From contig CBESWG010000011.1 of assembly GCA_965533275.1 (NCBI GenBank), positions 1-64,000 of the forward strand: a stretch of 64,000 bases of DNA. Reading direction: 5' to 3'. The stretch's first letter is position 1. Each line of letters opens with the position of its first letter. This DNA is from JAUXEH01 sp965533275 (GTDB taxonomy: Bacteria > Acidobacteriota > Aminicenantia > Aminicenantales > Aminicenantaceae). Positions 15,738-23,722 of this stretch are shown here, piece after piece. Below the pieces are notes generated by a model that was given only the letters and a program-made list of their open reading frames with translations, made no database searches and was not told the DNA's origin. A program made the position numbers and the translations under genes.

Positions 15738-17087
15738 ATGTGGTTCGAGAATAAAATGATGCGGACATTCCGATGTCGCCTGCAGCAGAAACCCGGTGAA
15801 CTGGGGAAACTGCTGGAAACGATCGGGGATGCCAAGGGATTTCTAGGCGAGATCAAGACCATCCACATGGGCCGGGGCACCGTGATCCGGGACCTCGTGG
15901 TCTTTGCAGATAACGCTGAGCATATGGAGAAGCTGATCGCGGCCGTCGACGGCTGCACTCACGCCGAGCTGCTCGAGGTCCGGGATGAGGTCCTGGAGAT
16001 GCATCAGGGCGGCAAGATCGCAGTCCGCAGCCGCTACCGGATCGATACCTTGAGTCAGCTCCGGAGGGTTTACACCCCGGGGGTGGCGGATGTGTGCCTC
16101 AAGATCCAGAAGGAGCCCGGGCTCGTGCGGCGTTTCACTTCCATCCCTCATATGGTGGCCATCGTGACGGATGGGACAGCGGTCCTGGGGCTGGGTGACA
16201 TCGGACCACAGGCTTCCATGCCCGTCATGGAAGGGAAGGCGAGCCTCATGGATACCCTGGTAGGCCTCTCGGGAGTACCTATCCTGGTTGACACCAAGGA
16301 CGTGGACGAGATCGTCGACACCGTGGCCCACATCGCTCCCACCTTCGGCGCCATCCAGCTGGAGGACATATCGGCTCCCCGCTGTTTCGATATCGAGAAG
16401 CGCTTGAAAGAGCGGCTTGATATCCCGGTCATGCACGATGATCAGCATGGGACCGCTGTTGTGGTTACAGCCGCTCTCCTGAATGGGGCCAAGATGGCGG
16501 ACGTGGAACTCGGCCAAGCAAAGATCGGTCAGATCGGGCTTGGGGCCGCCGGCATGGCCATCTCCGAGATGCTGATGCACCTTTTCGGACAACCAATATT
16601 CGGGACAGACCTGGACTCCGATGCTGTCCGGCGCCTTGAAGAGCTGGGAGGCAAGGCCTCCAGCCTGGAAGAGATCATGGCCACCTGCGATGTGGTGATC
16701 GCCACGACAGGCGTCCCCGGCTTGATCAAGCCGGGAATGGTACGGGACGGCCAGATCGTCCTGGCACTCTCGAATCCCAATCCCGAGATCGAACCGGAGG
16801 AGGCCCGCAAAGCCGGCGCCATTTTTGCGGCTGACGGCAAGTCCGTGAACAACATCCTGGGCTTTCCCGGGATCTTCCGGGGGGCCATCGATGCCGGCGT
16901 GACCGATATCACTCGGGAGATGCTGGTCGCCGCGGCCAAGGCCATCGCCTCTGCTGCGGGTGAGGGAGAATTGGTTCCCAATCCCCTTGAGAGAGAAGTC
17001 CACAAAAAAGTCTCACACGCTGTGGTGCGGACGGCTCTCGAGCAAAAACTCAACCGGGAAGATCTCACCGGATACTTCGACGAATAG
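15738..17087 (+). CDS. NAD(P)-dependent malic enzyme with N-terminal ACT domain
   Basis: 449 residues. Residues about 8-85 form an ACT-like regulatory domain (FRCRLQQKPGELGKLLETIG). Residues 95-449 are bacterial malic enzyme: the Tyr region YTPGVADVC, the Lys/Asp-bearing VTDGTAVLGLGDIGPQASMP, LEDISAPRCFDIE, and NAD loop IGLGAAGMA. It decarboxylates malate to pyruvate. The ACT domain suggests allosteric control by an amino acid or similar ligand. AGGAAGGGG precedes the ATG. A TATAAT at 15686-15691 lies upstream, but its -35 is poorly spaced. Confidence 0.9.
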   Translation: MWFENKMMRTFRCRLQQKPGELGKLLETIGDAKGFLGEIKTIHMGRGTVIRDLVVFADNAEHMEKLIAAVDGCTHAELLEVRDEVLEMHQGGKIAVRSRYRIDTLSQLRRVYTPGVADVCLKIQKEPGLVRRFTSIPHMVAIVTDGTAVLGLGDIGPQASMPVMEGKASLMDTLVGLSGVPILVDTKDVDEIVDTVAHIAPTFGAIQLEDISAPRCFDIEKRLKERLDIPVMHDDQHGTAVVVTAALLNGAKMADVELGQAKIGQIGLGAAGMAISEMLMHLFGQPIFGTDLDSDAVRRLEELGGKASSLEEIMATCDVVIATTGVPGLIKPGMVRDGQIVLALSNPNPEIEPEEARKAGAIFAADGKSVNNILGFPGIFRGAIDAGVTDITREMLVAAAKAIASAAGEGELVPNPLEREVHKKVSHAVVRTALEQKLNREDLTGYFDE

Positions 17088-17260
17088 ATCTTAGATAGTG
17101 ATCCAGGCCTGTACTTGCCTTTGGTCCGGCTTTCTGCTAATAACGTAGTCTGCGCGGGGGCCCGTCGGGCAGAATCCCCTCAGTCTTCGCTTCCCATTTT
17201 CCTGTGTATTCAGTAGAATGATATCTTTCGTTTATCCATCATAATTTGAGGAGTTCTGCA

Positions 17261-18802
17261 ATGACGCTGACTATCAGAGGTTCCGGGCTCACCATCCTGG
17301 ATGTGGAGAGGGTGGCCCGCGGAGAGGAGACGGTGGAGCTGCATCCGGATGCATTGGAGAGGATAAAGAAATGCCGGGCCATGCTGGAGAAGAAGATCGA
17401 GGCCCGGGAGATCATGTACGGCGTCAACACTGGGATCGGCGAGTTCTCCGAGGTCGTGCTGGACGATACGCAGATACAGGATTTTCAGAAATACCTGATC
17501 TACAATCACGCTGCTGGCATCGGCGATCCATTCCCCATCGAAGTGGTGCGGGCAGCCATGTTCGGCCGGGTGAATGTCCACGCCCACGGCAATTCTGGCT
17601 GTCGACCCGAGATCACGCTCACCCTGGTGGACATGCTCAACAAGGGCGTGACCCCCATGGTGTGCTCCAAGGGATCGGTGGGAGCCTGCGGCGACCTGGC
17701 TCCGATGTCCCAGATCGCTCTGCTCATGCTGGGGGAAGGGGAGGCCTATTATCAGGGCCAGCTCTACGACGGCAAAACCGCGCTGGCAAAGGCGGGGATC
17801 CCCGTCCCAGGCCTCCAGGCCAGAGACGGGCTCGCCACCATCAACGGTTCCAATGTGATCACGGGCATGAGCGCTTTGATGCTCGTAGACACGGACTGCT
17901 GGCTGAGGCAGGCCGAGATCGCGGCCTGCATGTCTCTGGAGGCCCTGAAGGCCAACATGAAGCCCTATACGCCTAAGCTGCACGAGGCTCGCGGTTTTCC
18001 CGGGGCCGTGCGGACCTCCCTGGCGATCCAGAAGATCATCCGGGGAGGTGACCTGGCGGAGGGGCGGCTCAAGGTCAAGGTCCAGGATGCGTATTCCATG
18101 CGCTCCACGCCCCAGGTGATAGGCACGGCCCATGACGCCGTTTCATGGGCGCGTCAGCAGGTGGAGATCGAGCTCAATGGGGTGGGGGACAATCCGATCT
18201 TTTTCCCTGATGAGAACCTCCAGCTCTCGGGCGCCAATTTCCAGGGTTCGCCCATTGCGCTGCCTATGGATATGATCGGTGTCGCCGTGACCTTCGTCAG
18301 CGTGCTGTCCGAGCGACGCATGAACCGCCTGAATAATCCGGCCCTGAGTGTCGGGCTCCCGCCATTCCTGACCAAGGGCGCCGGCATGTTCTCCGGCCTG
18401 ATGCTGAGCCAGTACACGGCAGACATGCAGATCGTGGAGCAGAGGATCCTCTCGGTCCCGGCCTCCATCCAGTCGATCCCTGCCGCCGCAGACCAGGAAG
18501 ACTTTGTTTCCATGGGCATGAACACGGCTCTCAAGAACCGGCAGATCCTGGACAACGCCTACGGTATCCTGGGGATCGAGTTCATGGCGGCGGCTCAGGC
18601 CCTGGACCTGAGGGAACTCATCGAAGACAAACCCTATCTGTATGGGAAAGGGGTGGGCAAGGCCCGGGAGGTCATCCGACGCTATGTGGAGTATCTCGAC
18701 CTGGACAGGCCGCTCTACCCGGATCACAACCGCATGAAGGACCTTGTGGCTTCCAGAGAGATCCTGACAGAGGTTGAAGATCTGGTAGGGCCGCTCGCTT
18801 AG
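17261..18802 (+). CDS. hutH: Histidine ammonia-lyase family enzyme with Ala-Cys-Gly MIO triad
   Basis: 513 residues, the usual HAL length. HAL deaminates L-histidine to urocanate. Tyr53 (YGVNTGIG), His83 (YNHAAGIGD) and the glutamate in DQEDFVSM (Glu413) match the active-site residues of Pseudomonas HAL. The self-cyclising triad normally Ala-Ser-Gly reads Ala142-Cys143-Gly144 in GSVGACGDLAP. An engineered Ser143Cys Pseudomonas HAL is known to form the active cofactor, so activity is plausible. His of NQEDHVSM is Phe here. hutI is about 5 kb away on the other strand; no hutU is in the window. GAGGAG lies seven bases before the ATG. Confidence 0.85.
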   Translation: MTLTIRGSGLTILDVERVARGEETVELHPDALERIKKCRAMLEKKIEAREIMYGVNTGIGEFSEVVLDDTQIQDFQKYLIYNHAAGIGDPFPIEVVRAAMFGRVNVHAHGNSGCRPEITLTLVDMLNKGVTPMVCSKGSVGACGDLAPMSQIALLMLGEGEAYYQGQLYDGKTALAKAGIPVPGLQARDGLATINGSNVITGMSALMLVDTDCWLRQAEIAACMSLEALKANMKPYTPKLHEARGFPGAVRTSLAIQKIIRGGDLAEGRLKVKVQDAYSMRSTPQVIGTAHDAVSWARQQVEIELNGVGDNPIFFPDENLQLSGANFQGSPIALPMDMIGVAVTFVSVLSERRMNRLNNPALSVGLPPFLTKGAGMFSGLMLSQYTADMQIVEQRILSVPASIQSIPAAADQEDFVSMGMNTALKNRQILDNAYGILGIEFMAAAQALDLRELIEDKPYLYGKGVGKAREVIRRYVEYLDLDRPLYPDHNRMKDLVASREILTEVEDLVGPLA

Positions 18803-18840
18803 GAGAGCCCCCTGGAAGACCCGTCTGGATTCAATGAAAT

Positions 18841-18866
18841 GAGGCCTATCCCCCAGGACAGGCCTC
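18841..18866 (+). other. 7-bp hairpin in the leader of the DUF1080 gene
   Basis: GAGGCCT (18841-18847) and AGGCCTC (18860-18866) are exact reverse complements around a 12-base C-rich loop, just upstream of the purine-rich ribosome-binding region of the next gene. There is no T-tract. It could modulate translation or be fortuitous. Confidence 0.35.
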
Positions 18867-18885
18867 GTGAGGAAGAGGTGACGAC

Positions 18886-19560
18886 ATGAAACAGAAGCTT
18901 GGATACTTGAGCCTGATACTCCTGTGCCTGGTGATGTGTACTTCATCCGAACCGGCCAACGCCGGCCAGGGAGAGAAATCGGATTTTGTGGACCTGTTCG
19001 ACGGGGAAACACTGTCGGGGTGGCGAAAGCTGACCTCCTACAGCGGCGAGGCCGGAAAGTGGGAGGTGGTCGGTGGAGCCATCGTGGGCGATCAATTTCC
19101 TCCGGGTGAGGGAGGGCTGCTGGTGACCGAGGCCCTCTACGGGGATTACGAGCTCCTGGCCGAGGTCAAGGCCGATTACCCAATCGACTCAGGTTTGTTT
19201 CTGCGCGTTCAGCCCGATGTACTCTCCTATCAGGTTACGATCGACTACCGTCCCGACGGCGAGGTTGGGGCCATCTACTGCCCGGGAGGGGGTGGATTCC
19301 TGGTCCATAAGCCCGAAGGAGAAAAACTCTGGAAACCCGATGAGTTCAACACCGTGAGGGTGCGGATCGAGGGACAGCCGGCCCACATCCAGGTATGGAT
19401 CAACGGCACCGCCCTGGTGGATTTCACCGATGAACTTCAGGATGACAAGCCCCGCGTACCGGCTACAGGCCATGTCGGTATTCAGGTCCACCCCGGATCC
19501 AGCTGGGGAGAAGGCAAGCTGGTTCACTTCCGACGCGTAGCGATCAGACCGTTGGACTGA
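18886..19560 (+). CDS. Secreted DUF1080 (3-keto-disaccharide hydrolase-like) protein
   Basis: 224 residues with an N-terminal signal sequence (about 1-26, SLILLCLVMCTSSEPANA), possibly a lipoprotein with Cys18. The mature part is a concanavalin-like beta-sandwich: DLFDGETLSGWRKL near the start and FNTVRVRIEGQPAHIQVWIN with GHVGIQVH at the end are hallmarks of DUF1080. Members include 3-keto-glycoside hydrolases, but many are uncharacterised. It follows hutH by 83 bases and may share its transcript. Confidence 0.75.
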   Translation: MKQKLGYLSLILLCLVMCTSSEPANAGQGEKSDFVDLFDGETLSGWRKLTSYSGEAGKWEVVGGAIVGDQFPPGEGGLLVTEALYGDYELLAEVKADYPIDSGLFLRVQPDVLSYQVTIDYRPDGEVGAIYCPGGGGFLVHKPEGEKLWKPDEFNTVRVRIEGQPAHIQVWINGTALVDFTDELQDDKPRVPATGHVGIQVHPGSSWGEGKLVHFRRVAIRPLD

Positions 19561-19624
19561 GCCCGCTGTCGATCTCACCACTCCTGATGCAGCAGGCAAT
19601 TCGTAGACATTCAGTTACATTTCC

Positions 19625-19656
19625 TTTACACTCGTCCCGCTGGCTCTGTCTATAAT
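19625..19656 (+). promoter_or_regulatory. Weak candidate promoter for the SH3/barrel gene
   Basis: Perfect TATAAT at 19651-19656 with TTTACA at 19625-19630, but the spacer is 20 bases, longer than optimal. It lies 73 bases before the ATG at 19729. Confidence 0.35.
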
Positions 19657-19728
19657 AGGAATAAAGTGGGTAAACCAATCCAGGATCTCCGGCCCCTAGG
19701 ACCCCGGATCCATCTTCTGGGAGGACAC

Positions 19729-20970
19729 ATGATCAGACCATACACAAGGTTCTTCATTTTTGGGTTGCTATTCGTGATCGGGATCTTCGGTGGGATACAG
19801 ACCGGGTTCGCGGAGGAGCTCGAACTGCGGGTTATTACGCCAGACGCAACGATCCTGTTGGAGGCCAGGTCCGACAGTACGGTTGTGTCCAAGGTTAAGC
19901 TGGGCGCGGTCCTGACCTCGGAGTCGAAGTCCGGCGAATATTACCGTGTCGACCTCCCGCCCGATGCGGACGGCTTTGTGGTCTCAGGCTTCATCCATCA
20001 GGGCCAGGTCGAGGTCGTCGGCATGGCGGAAGAGGCTCAGCCAGCGGTGGCCGCCGCGGTCGCTTTCGACTCGCCCAGGAAGATCCGGGTCAATGCCGAG
20101 AAGGCGGAGATCAAGGAGGAACCCGTGTTTGACAGCCGGGAGATGGGGCAGGCCGACAGGGGGACCGAGCTGAATGCGGTCGCGATGGTAGGGGAGTGGT
20201 ACAAGGTCGAGGTGGCGTCGGGCATCTTCGGATACATCCACCGGATCCATGTCGAGACTGTGGAGGAACCCGCTCCCCAGGGATACCCCGTGCAAGCGGC
20301 GGCGGCCCCGCAGGACAGGCCGCAGGACACGGCCCCTACTGCATCTCAATCGACCTCAGCCTTGAAGCGGAAGTTTTCGCTGAAACTGACGCTGGGATTT
20401 GGAATCGGTTTTGAGACGTTCGATACCGGGTATGTAAAATATAACACCCAAACAGGCAAAGTTTTGAATGAGGTCAAAGTCTCTCCGGGGGGGGGATCGA
20501 GTTTCATACTGGATCTGGGGTATTACCTCACGCGCGAGCTCAGGCTGGAGCTCGGCGTAGGAATCCAGAGTTCCGGAGTGTTCGCGTCCAAGGGCGACAA
20601 AGTCACATTTTCCCGGGTGCCACTGACCCTGACGCTGCTCTATGAGTTTCCCTCCCCCAAGTCCTGGCAGATCTATGCCGGGGGCGGGGCCGGGCTCTAC
20701 AATGCGCCGGAGATGACATTCGAAGTGGGGAACAGCAATGAGTACATAAAGTACGACCCATCGTTCGGCCTGCACGGCCTGGTGGGGGCGGTTACGCGGT
20801 CTAAAAGCGGGAAGTGGTTCTACTTCGGCGAGCTTCGTTATGTGGGCGTGTTCAACTACAAATGGAAAGAAGCCCGATCAAATGGATTATCGGCCATCCC
20901 TTTTTCGAAATACCGGGAGTTCGGGGGGCACGGCATCTTCATCCTTTTCGGTGTCGGCCTCTATTTCTAG
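19729..20970 (+). CDS. SH3-domain outer-membrane beta-barrel protein (paralogue 1)
   Basis: 413 residues with a signal sequence ending around residue 28 (GGIQTGFA). Two bacterial SH3-like repeats follow, about residues 30-88 (VITPDATILLEARSDSTVVS) and 115-170 (INAEKAEIKEEPVF-type). After an Ala/Pro linker, residues about 215-413 show alternating beta-strands ending in Phe (GIFILFGVGLYF), typical of an 8- to 10-stranded barrel. The function is unknown; it may link peptidoglycan or ligand recognition to the outer membrane. GGGAGGA precedes ATG 19729; the frame is open upstream but without signal-peptide sense. It overlaps the convergent paralogue at a CTAG. Confidence 0.7.
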   Translation: MIRPYTRFFIFGLLFVIGIFGGIQTGFAEELELRVITPDATILLEARSDSTVVSKVKLGAVLTSESKSGEYYRVDLPPDADGFVVSGFIHQGQVEVVGMAEEAQPAVAAAVAFDSPRKIRVNAEKAEIKEEPVFDSREMGQADRGTELNAVAMVGEWYKVEVASGIFGYIHRIHVETVEEPAPQGYPVQAAAAPQDRPQDTAPTASQSTSALKRKFSLKLTLGFGIGFETFDTGYVKYNTQTGKVLNEVKVSPGGGSSFILDLGYYLTRELRLELGVGIQSSGVFASKGDKVTFSRVPLTLTLLYEFPSPKSWQIYAGGGAGLYNAPEMTFEVGNSNEYIKYDPSFGLHGLVGAVTRSKSGKWFYFGELRYVGVFNYKWKEARSNGLSAIPFSKYREFGGHGIFILFGVGLYF

Positions 20971-22169
20971 AACATGATCTTGATGCCGGCCGAGACCTTG
21001 AAGAACGAAGGATTAATCGAGTAGGGCTCGATCAGGTTCGCGAACTCTGCGGCATTCTCCTGGGTAATAGTGATCGTCCATCCCTCGCTGATATTCGAGG
21101 GATAGGTGCCCGCAGTCACTTTCCAGGGTTCCTCGATCTTTCCCCGGCCGAAATACCGGGCGTCGACGTTCAGGGCTACACCGCGCGTGAAGACCAGGTC
21201 GATCCCGCCTCCCACGTTGAATCCGATCCCGCTCAGGGACGCCTCGACCATGGCGGGCACCGCGAAATAGTCGATGTAGCGGAATCCCTCAGACTCCCAG
21301 GTCGAGGGATAGCCAACCGTGGTGTCCAGGCTGGCGGTTCCAGAAAAATACGAGACCCCGCCGCTGATCAGCGGCTCGATCATGCTTCCGGTCGGGATCT
21401 TGTAGAGCACGTTCCCGCTCAGGGCATACAGAGACACTTCACCCGTAACGCCCCACTCATTCTCGCGGCTGAAGGATCCTCCCGTCGACCAGGTCCAGTT
21501 CATGTTATAGGCGCTTTTACTGGCATCGGAGGCCTTGACCGTGGAGTTGTAGTCGAACTTGACCTGGACTCCGAATCCCTTAGCAATGAAAAAGTTGAAG
21601 GCTCCGTCGAATCCCAGGGGGCTTTTAAACTCGGAGGTGATCGTTCCCGAGGCCGTGGCGTTCTCCAACACGCCGGCGCTTATGCTCTTGGAATAGGGAT
21701 AGGACCCCGAAAGGTCTAATCCGGTCACATAGCCCACCCGGAAGACGAGCTCGGCTCGTTTGGGCCGCTCGTCCCCTGTCTTGGGCTGCTCATAGGTCTG
21801 GGTGGGAGCCGGTTTCGGTGCCTGTTCTTCGACCTTCACGGGTACTGCCTGGACTTCCGGTTCCTGCGCCTCGGCCGCTTCCCCCTCCACCGAGACGTAC
21901 ATCTTGTGGATGTAGCCCGTGATCATGACGCCGACCTCGGTCCGTACCCGGACCTCGAACCAATCGCCTTCCCGGCCTTCCACTTCGAATACGCTTCCCA
22001 GGGGAGGAGTTTTGATTATTTCGCCCTGGAGATTGGGATTCAGCCGGACACTGGCATCTTCCTTCACCACACGGATCATCGGCTTCTGGGCATAGGCGTC
22101 CGCTACAACAAAAACGGTGAGCGATAGGGCCAGACACAGGAATACTCGCAGCACAAGATGCTTTTTCAT
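20967..22169 (-). CDS. SH3-domain outer-membrane beta-barrel protein (paralogue 2)
   Basis: 400 residues with a signal peptide (MKKHLVLRVFLCLALSLTVF, cleavage near AYA-Q). One SH3-like domain covers about residues 28-88 (VVKEDASVRLNPNLQGEIIK), then a Pro/Glu/Ala linker, then a beta-strand-rich barrel from about residue 150 to a C-terminal Phe (FFKVSAGIKIMF). ATG 22169 is chosen for AAGGAGAG eight bases upstream and the positively charged signal-peptide n-region. Its stop shares a CTAG with the stop of the convergent relative at 19729-20970. Function unknown. Confidence 0.7.
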   Translation of the reverse strand: MKKHLVLRVFLCLALSLTVFVVADAYAQKPMIRVVKEDASVRLNPNLQGEIIKTPPLGSVFEVEGREGDWFEVRVRTEVGVMITGYIHKMYVSVEGEAAEAQEPEVQAVPVKVEEQAPKPAPTQTYEQPKTGDERPKRAELVFRVGYVTGLDLSGSYPYSKSISAGVLENATASGTITSEFKSPLGFDGAFNFFIAKGFGVQVKFDYNSTVKASDASKSAYNMNWTWSTGGSFSRENEWGVTGEVSLYALSGNVLYKIPTGSMIEPLISGGVSYFSGTASLDTTVGYPSTWESEGFRYIDYFAVPAMVEASLSGIGFNVGGGIDLVFTRGVALNVDARYFGRGKIEEPWKVTAGTYPSNISEGWTITITQENAAEFANLIEPYSINPSFFKVSAGIKIMF

Positions 22170-22298
22170 GTTCTCTCCTTTTTTTTGCATGTTTGTGAGG
22201 TGTGGTGCGGCCATGAGTGCGTGGTCGGATGCGTGTGCCGCCCTTCAGCTCTAGCCTGCAACTACCGTTTCCCTTTGCAAGTCATTTTAGGTGAATAC

Positions 22299-22326
22299 AT
22301 TGTATCGAATGTCAGGGAAATGTAAA
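22299..22326 (-). promoter_or_regulatory. Candidate sigma-70 promoter for SH3/barrel paralogue 2
   Basis: On the minus strand TTTACA (22321-22326), 16-base spacer, TACAAT (22299-22304). Transcription would start near 22292, giving a leader of about 120 bases before the ATG. Confidence 0.5.
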
Positions 22327-22355
22327 GGATTGTAAAAGAATGTTGGGGGGAGGAA

Positions 22356-22379
22356 GGGGACCGGCCTGAGCCGGTCCCC
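22356..22379. terminator. 10-bp perfect hairpin downstream of hutI
   Basis: GGGGACCGGC and GCCGGTCCCC pair perfectly around a CTGA loop, 63 bases beyond the hutI stop. No T-tract follows on either strand, so it is either an mRNA-stabilising 3' structure or a terminator working without a classical U-run. It lies at the end of the long dcw-hutI transcription unit. Confidence 0.5.
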
Positions 22380-22441
22380 CGGGTGAGGTCCGCCAGCGCC
22401 GAATCCGACGCACGGTCCTAAGCCGGCGCCCGCAGCTGAGC

Positions 22442-23722
22442 TCACTGCGGATTGTTCCGCTGCCGGTGGCGGATAACGATCTTCCCGTTCTTGATCACAT
22501 GGACAACGGGATTGATCCCGAAATGATAAACCAGATATGCGTAATTGGGGGCGCCGCAGAGCACCATGTCCATCCTCTTGCCGACCTCGAGGCTTCCGAC
22601 CTCGGTGTGTCGATCGATGCCGTATGCGGCATTGAGGGTCACGGCATGGATGGCTTCTTCGAGCGTCATATGGAGGCTATATACCGCCAGCTGCAGGATA
22701 AACATCTGGGATTCTGTCATGGAGCTGCCGGGATTGAAGTCTGTGGCCAGCGCCACAACCGCACCGGCATCGATCAGGCGGCGTGCCGGGGCTTTTTTAT
22801 CCTGCATGAGAAAAAATGGGACACCGGGAAGCAAAATGGCGGCAGTGGGACTCTGAGCCATCTCTTCGATGCCCTGGTCGGTGATGGCGATCAGGTGCTC
22901 TGCGGATACGGCCCCCTCCTCGACGGCCAGTTGAGCGCCGCCCAGAGGCACAAACTCGTCCGCGTGCAGTTTGATCTTGAGCCCGGCCTCTTTTGCGGCC
23001 CGGATGAGTCGCCGGGACTCATCGATACTGTACACGCCTTCCTCGCAGAAGACGTCGAAAAACTCAGCCAGGTTTTTGGCCTTGACCTCAGGCAGGATCG
23101 CATGAGTGAGGAGGTCGATGTAAGCCTCTTTCCTGGTTTTATACTCCCTGGGCACTTCGTGCGCCCCGAGGAAGGTCTTAACGATGTCGATCGGATGTTT
23201 CCGGTCCGCTTCGCGCAGGGCCTCCAGCTGTTTGATCTCGTCCTCCAGGTTCAGTCCGTAGCCGCTCTTGGCTTCCACCGTGGTGGTGCCGTGTGCGAGC
23301 ATGCTGTCCAGCCGCTGCAAACAGAGTTCCACGAGTTCCGCTAAAGATATGCCGCGGGTGGCGTCCACCGTGCTCTGGATGCCCATGCCCTGGGCCGCCA
23401 GCTCACGATAGGTCGCACCTTGAATGCGGAGCTGGAACTCGTTCTCTCGGCTCCCTCCGAAGGGGAGGTGCGTGTGTGGGTCGACAAGGCCGGGTAGGCC
23501 AAGCAGGCCCCCGGCGTCTAATGCGACGCCGTCCGGATCGAGGCGGACACTCTGTTCAAGGTCCTCCTCTGAGCCTACGAAGACGATCTCTCCCGAGTGG
23601 GAAGCGATGCAGCCCCTCTCGATCACGCCCAGGTCCTGGAGCGCCTGCTTGCGCTTGGGCGCCGGACCGCGGCAGGTGATGAGCTGGCCGCACCCGGAAA
23701 CGATCAGATCAGCCGATACCAC
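22442..23722 (-). CDS. hutI: Imidazolonepropionase
   Basis: 426 residues. HutI hydrolyses 4-imidazolone-5-propanoate to N-formimino-L-glutamate, the third step of histidine breakdown. The amidohydrolase metal motif GLVDPHTHLPFGG (about residues 78-90), AKSGYGLN, LHADEF and ATDFNPGSSMTESQ are all present. The GTG start at 23722 lies 14 bases inside the end of ftsZ, with GAGGA about eight bases upstream. It therefore appears to be translated from the end of the division operon, an unusual location. hutH lies about 5 kb away in the opposite orientation. Confidence 0.92.
   Translation of the reverse strand: MVSADLIVSGCGQLITCRGPAPKRKQALQDLGVIERGCIASHSGEIVFVGSEEDLEQSVRLDPDGVALDAGGLLGLPGLVDPHTHLPFGGSRENEFQLRIQGATYRELAAQGMGIQSTVDATRGISLAELVELCLQRLDSMLAHGTTTVEAKSGYGLNLEDEIKQLEALREADRKHPIDIVKTFLGAHEVPREYKTRKEAYIDLLTHAILPEVKAKNLAEFFDVFCEEGVYSIDESRRLIRAAKEAGLKIKLHADEFVPLGGAQLAVEEGAVSAEHLIAITDQGIEEMAQSPTAAILLPGVPFFLMQDKKAPARRLIDAGAVVALATDFNPGSSMTESQMFILQLAVYSLHMTLEEAIHAVTLNAAYGIDRHTEVGSLEVGKRMDMVLCGAPNYAYLVYHFGINPVVHVIKNGKIVIRHRQRNNPQ

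Noticed and set aside
15843..17003. 386-codon minus-strand open frame opposite malic enzyme
   Set aside because: The sense strand encodes an intact ACT-malic enzyme; the antisense translation has no family features.
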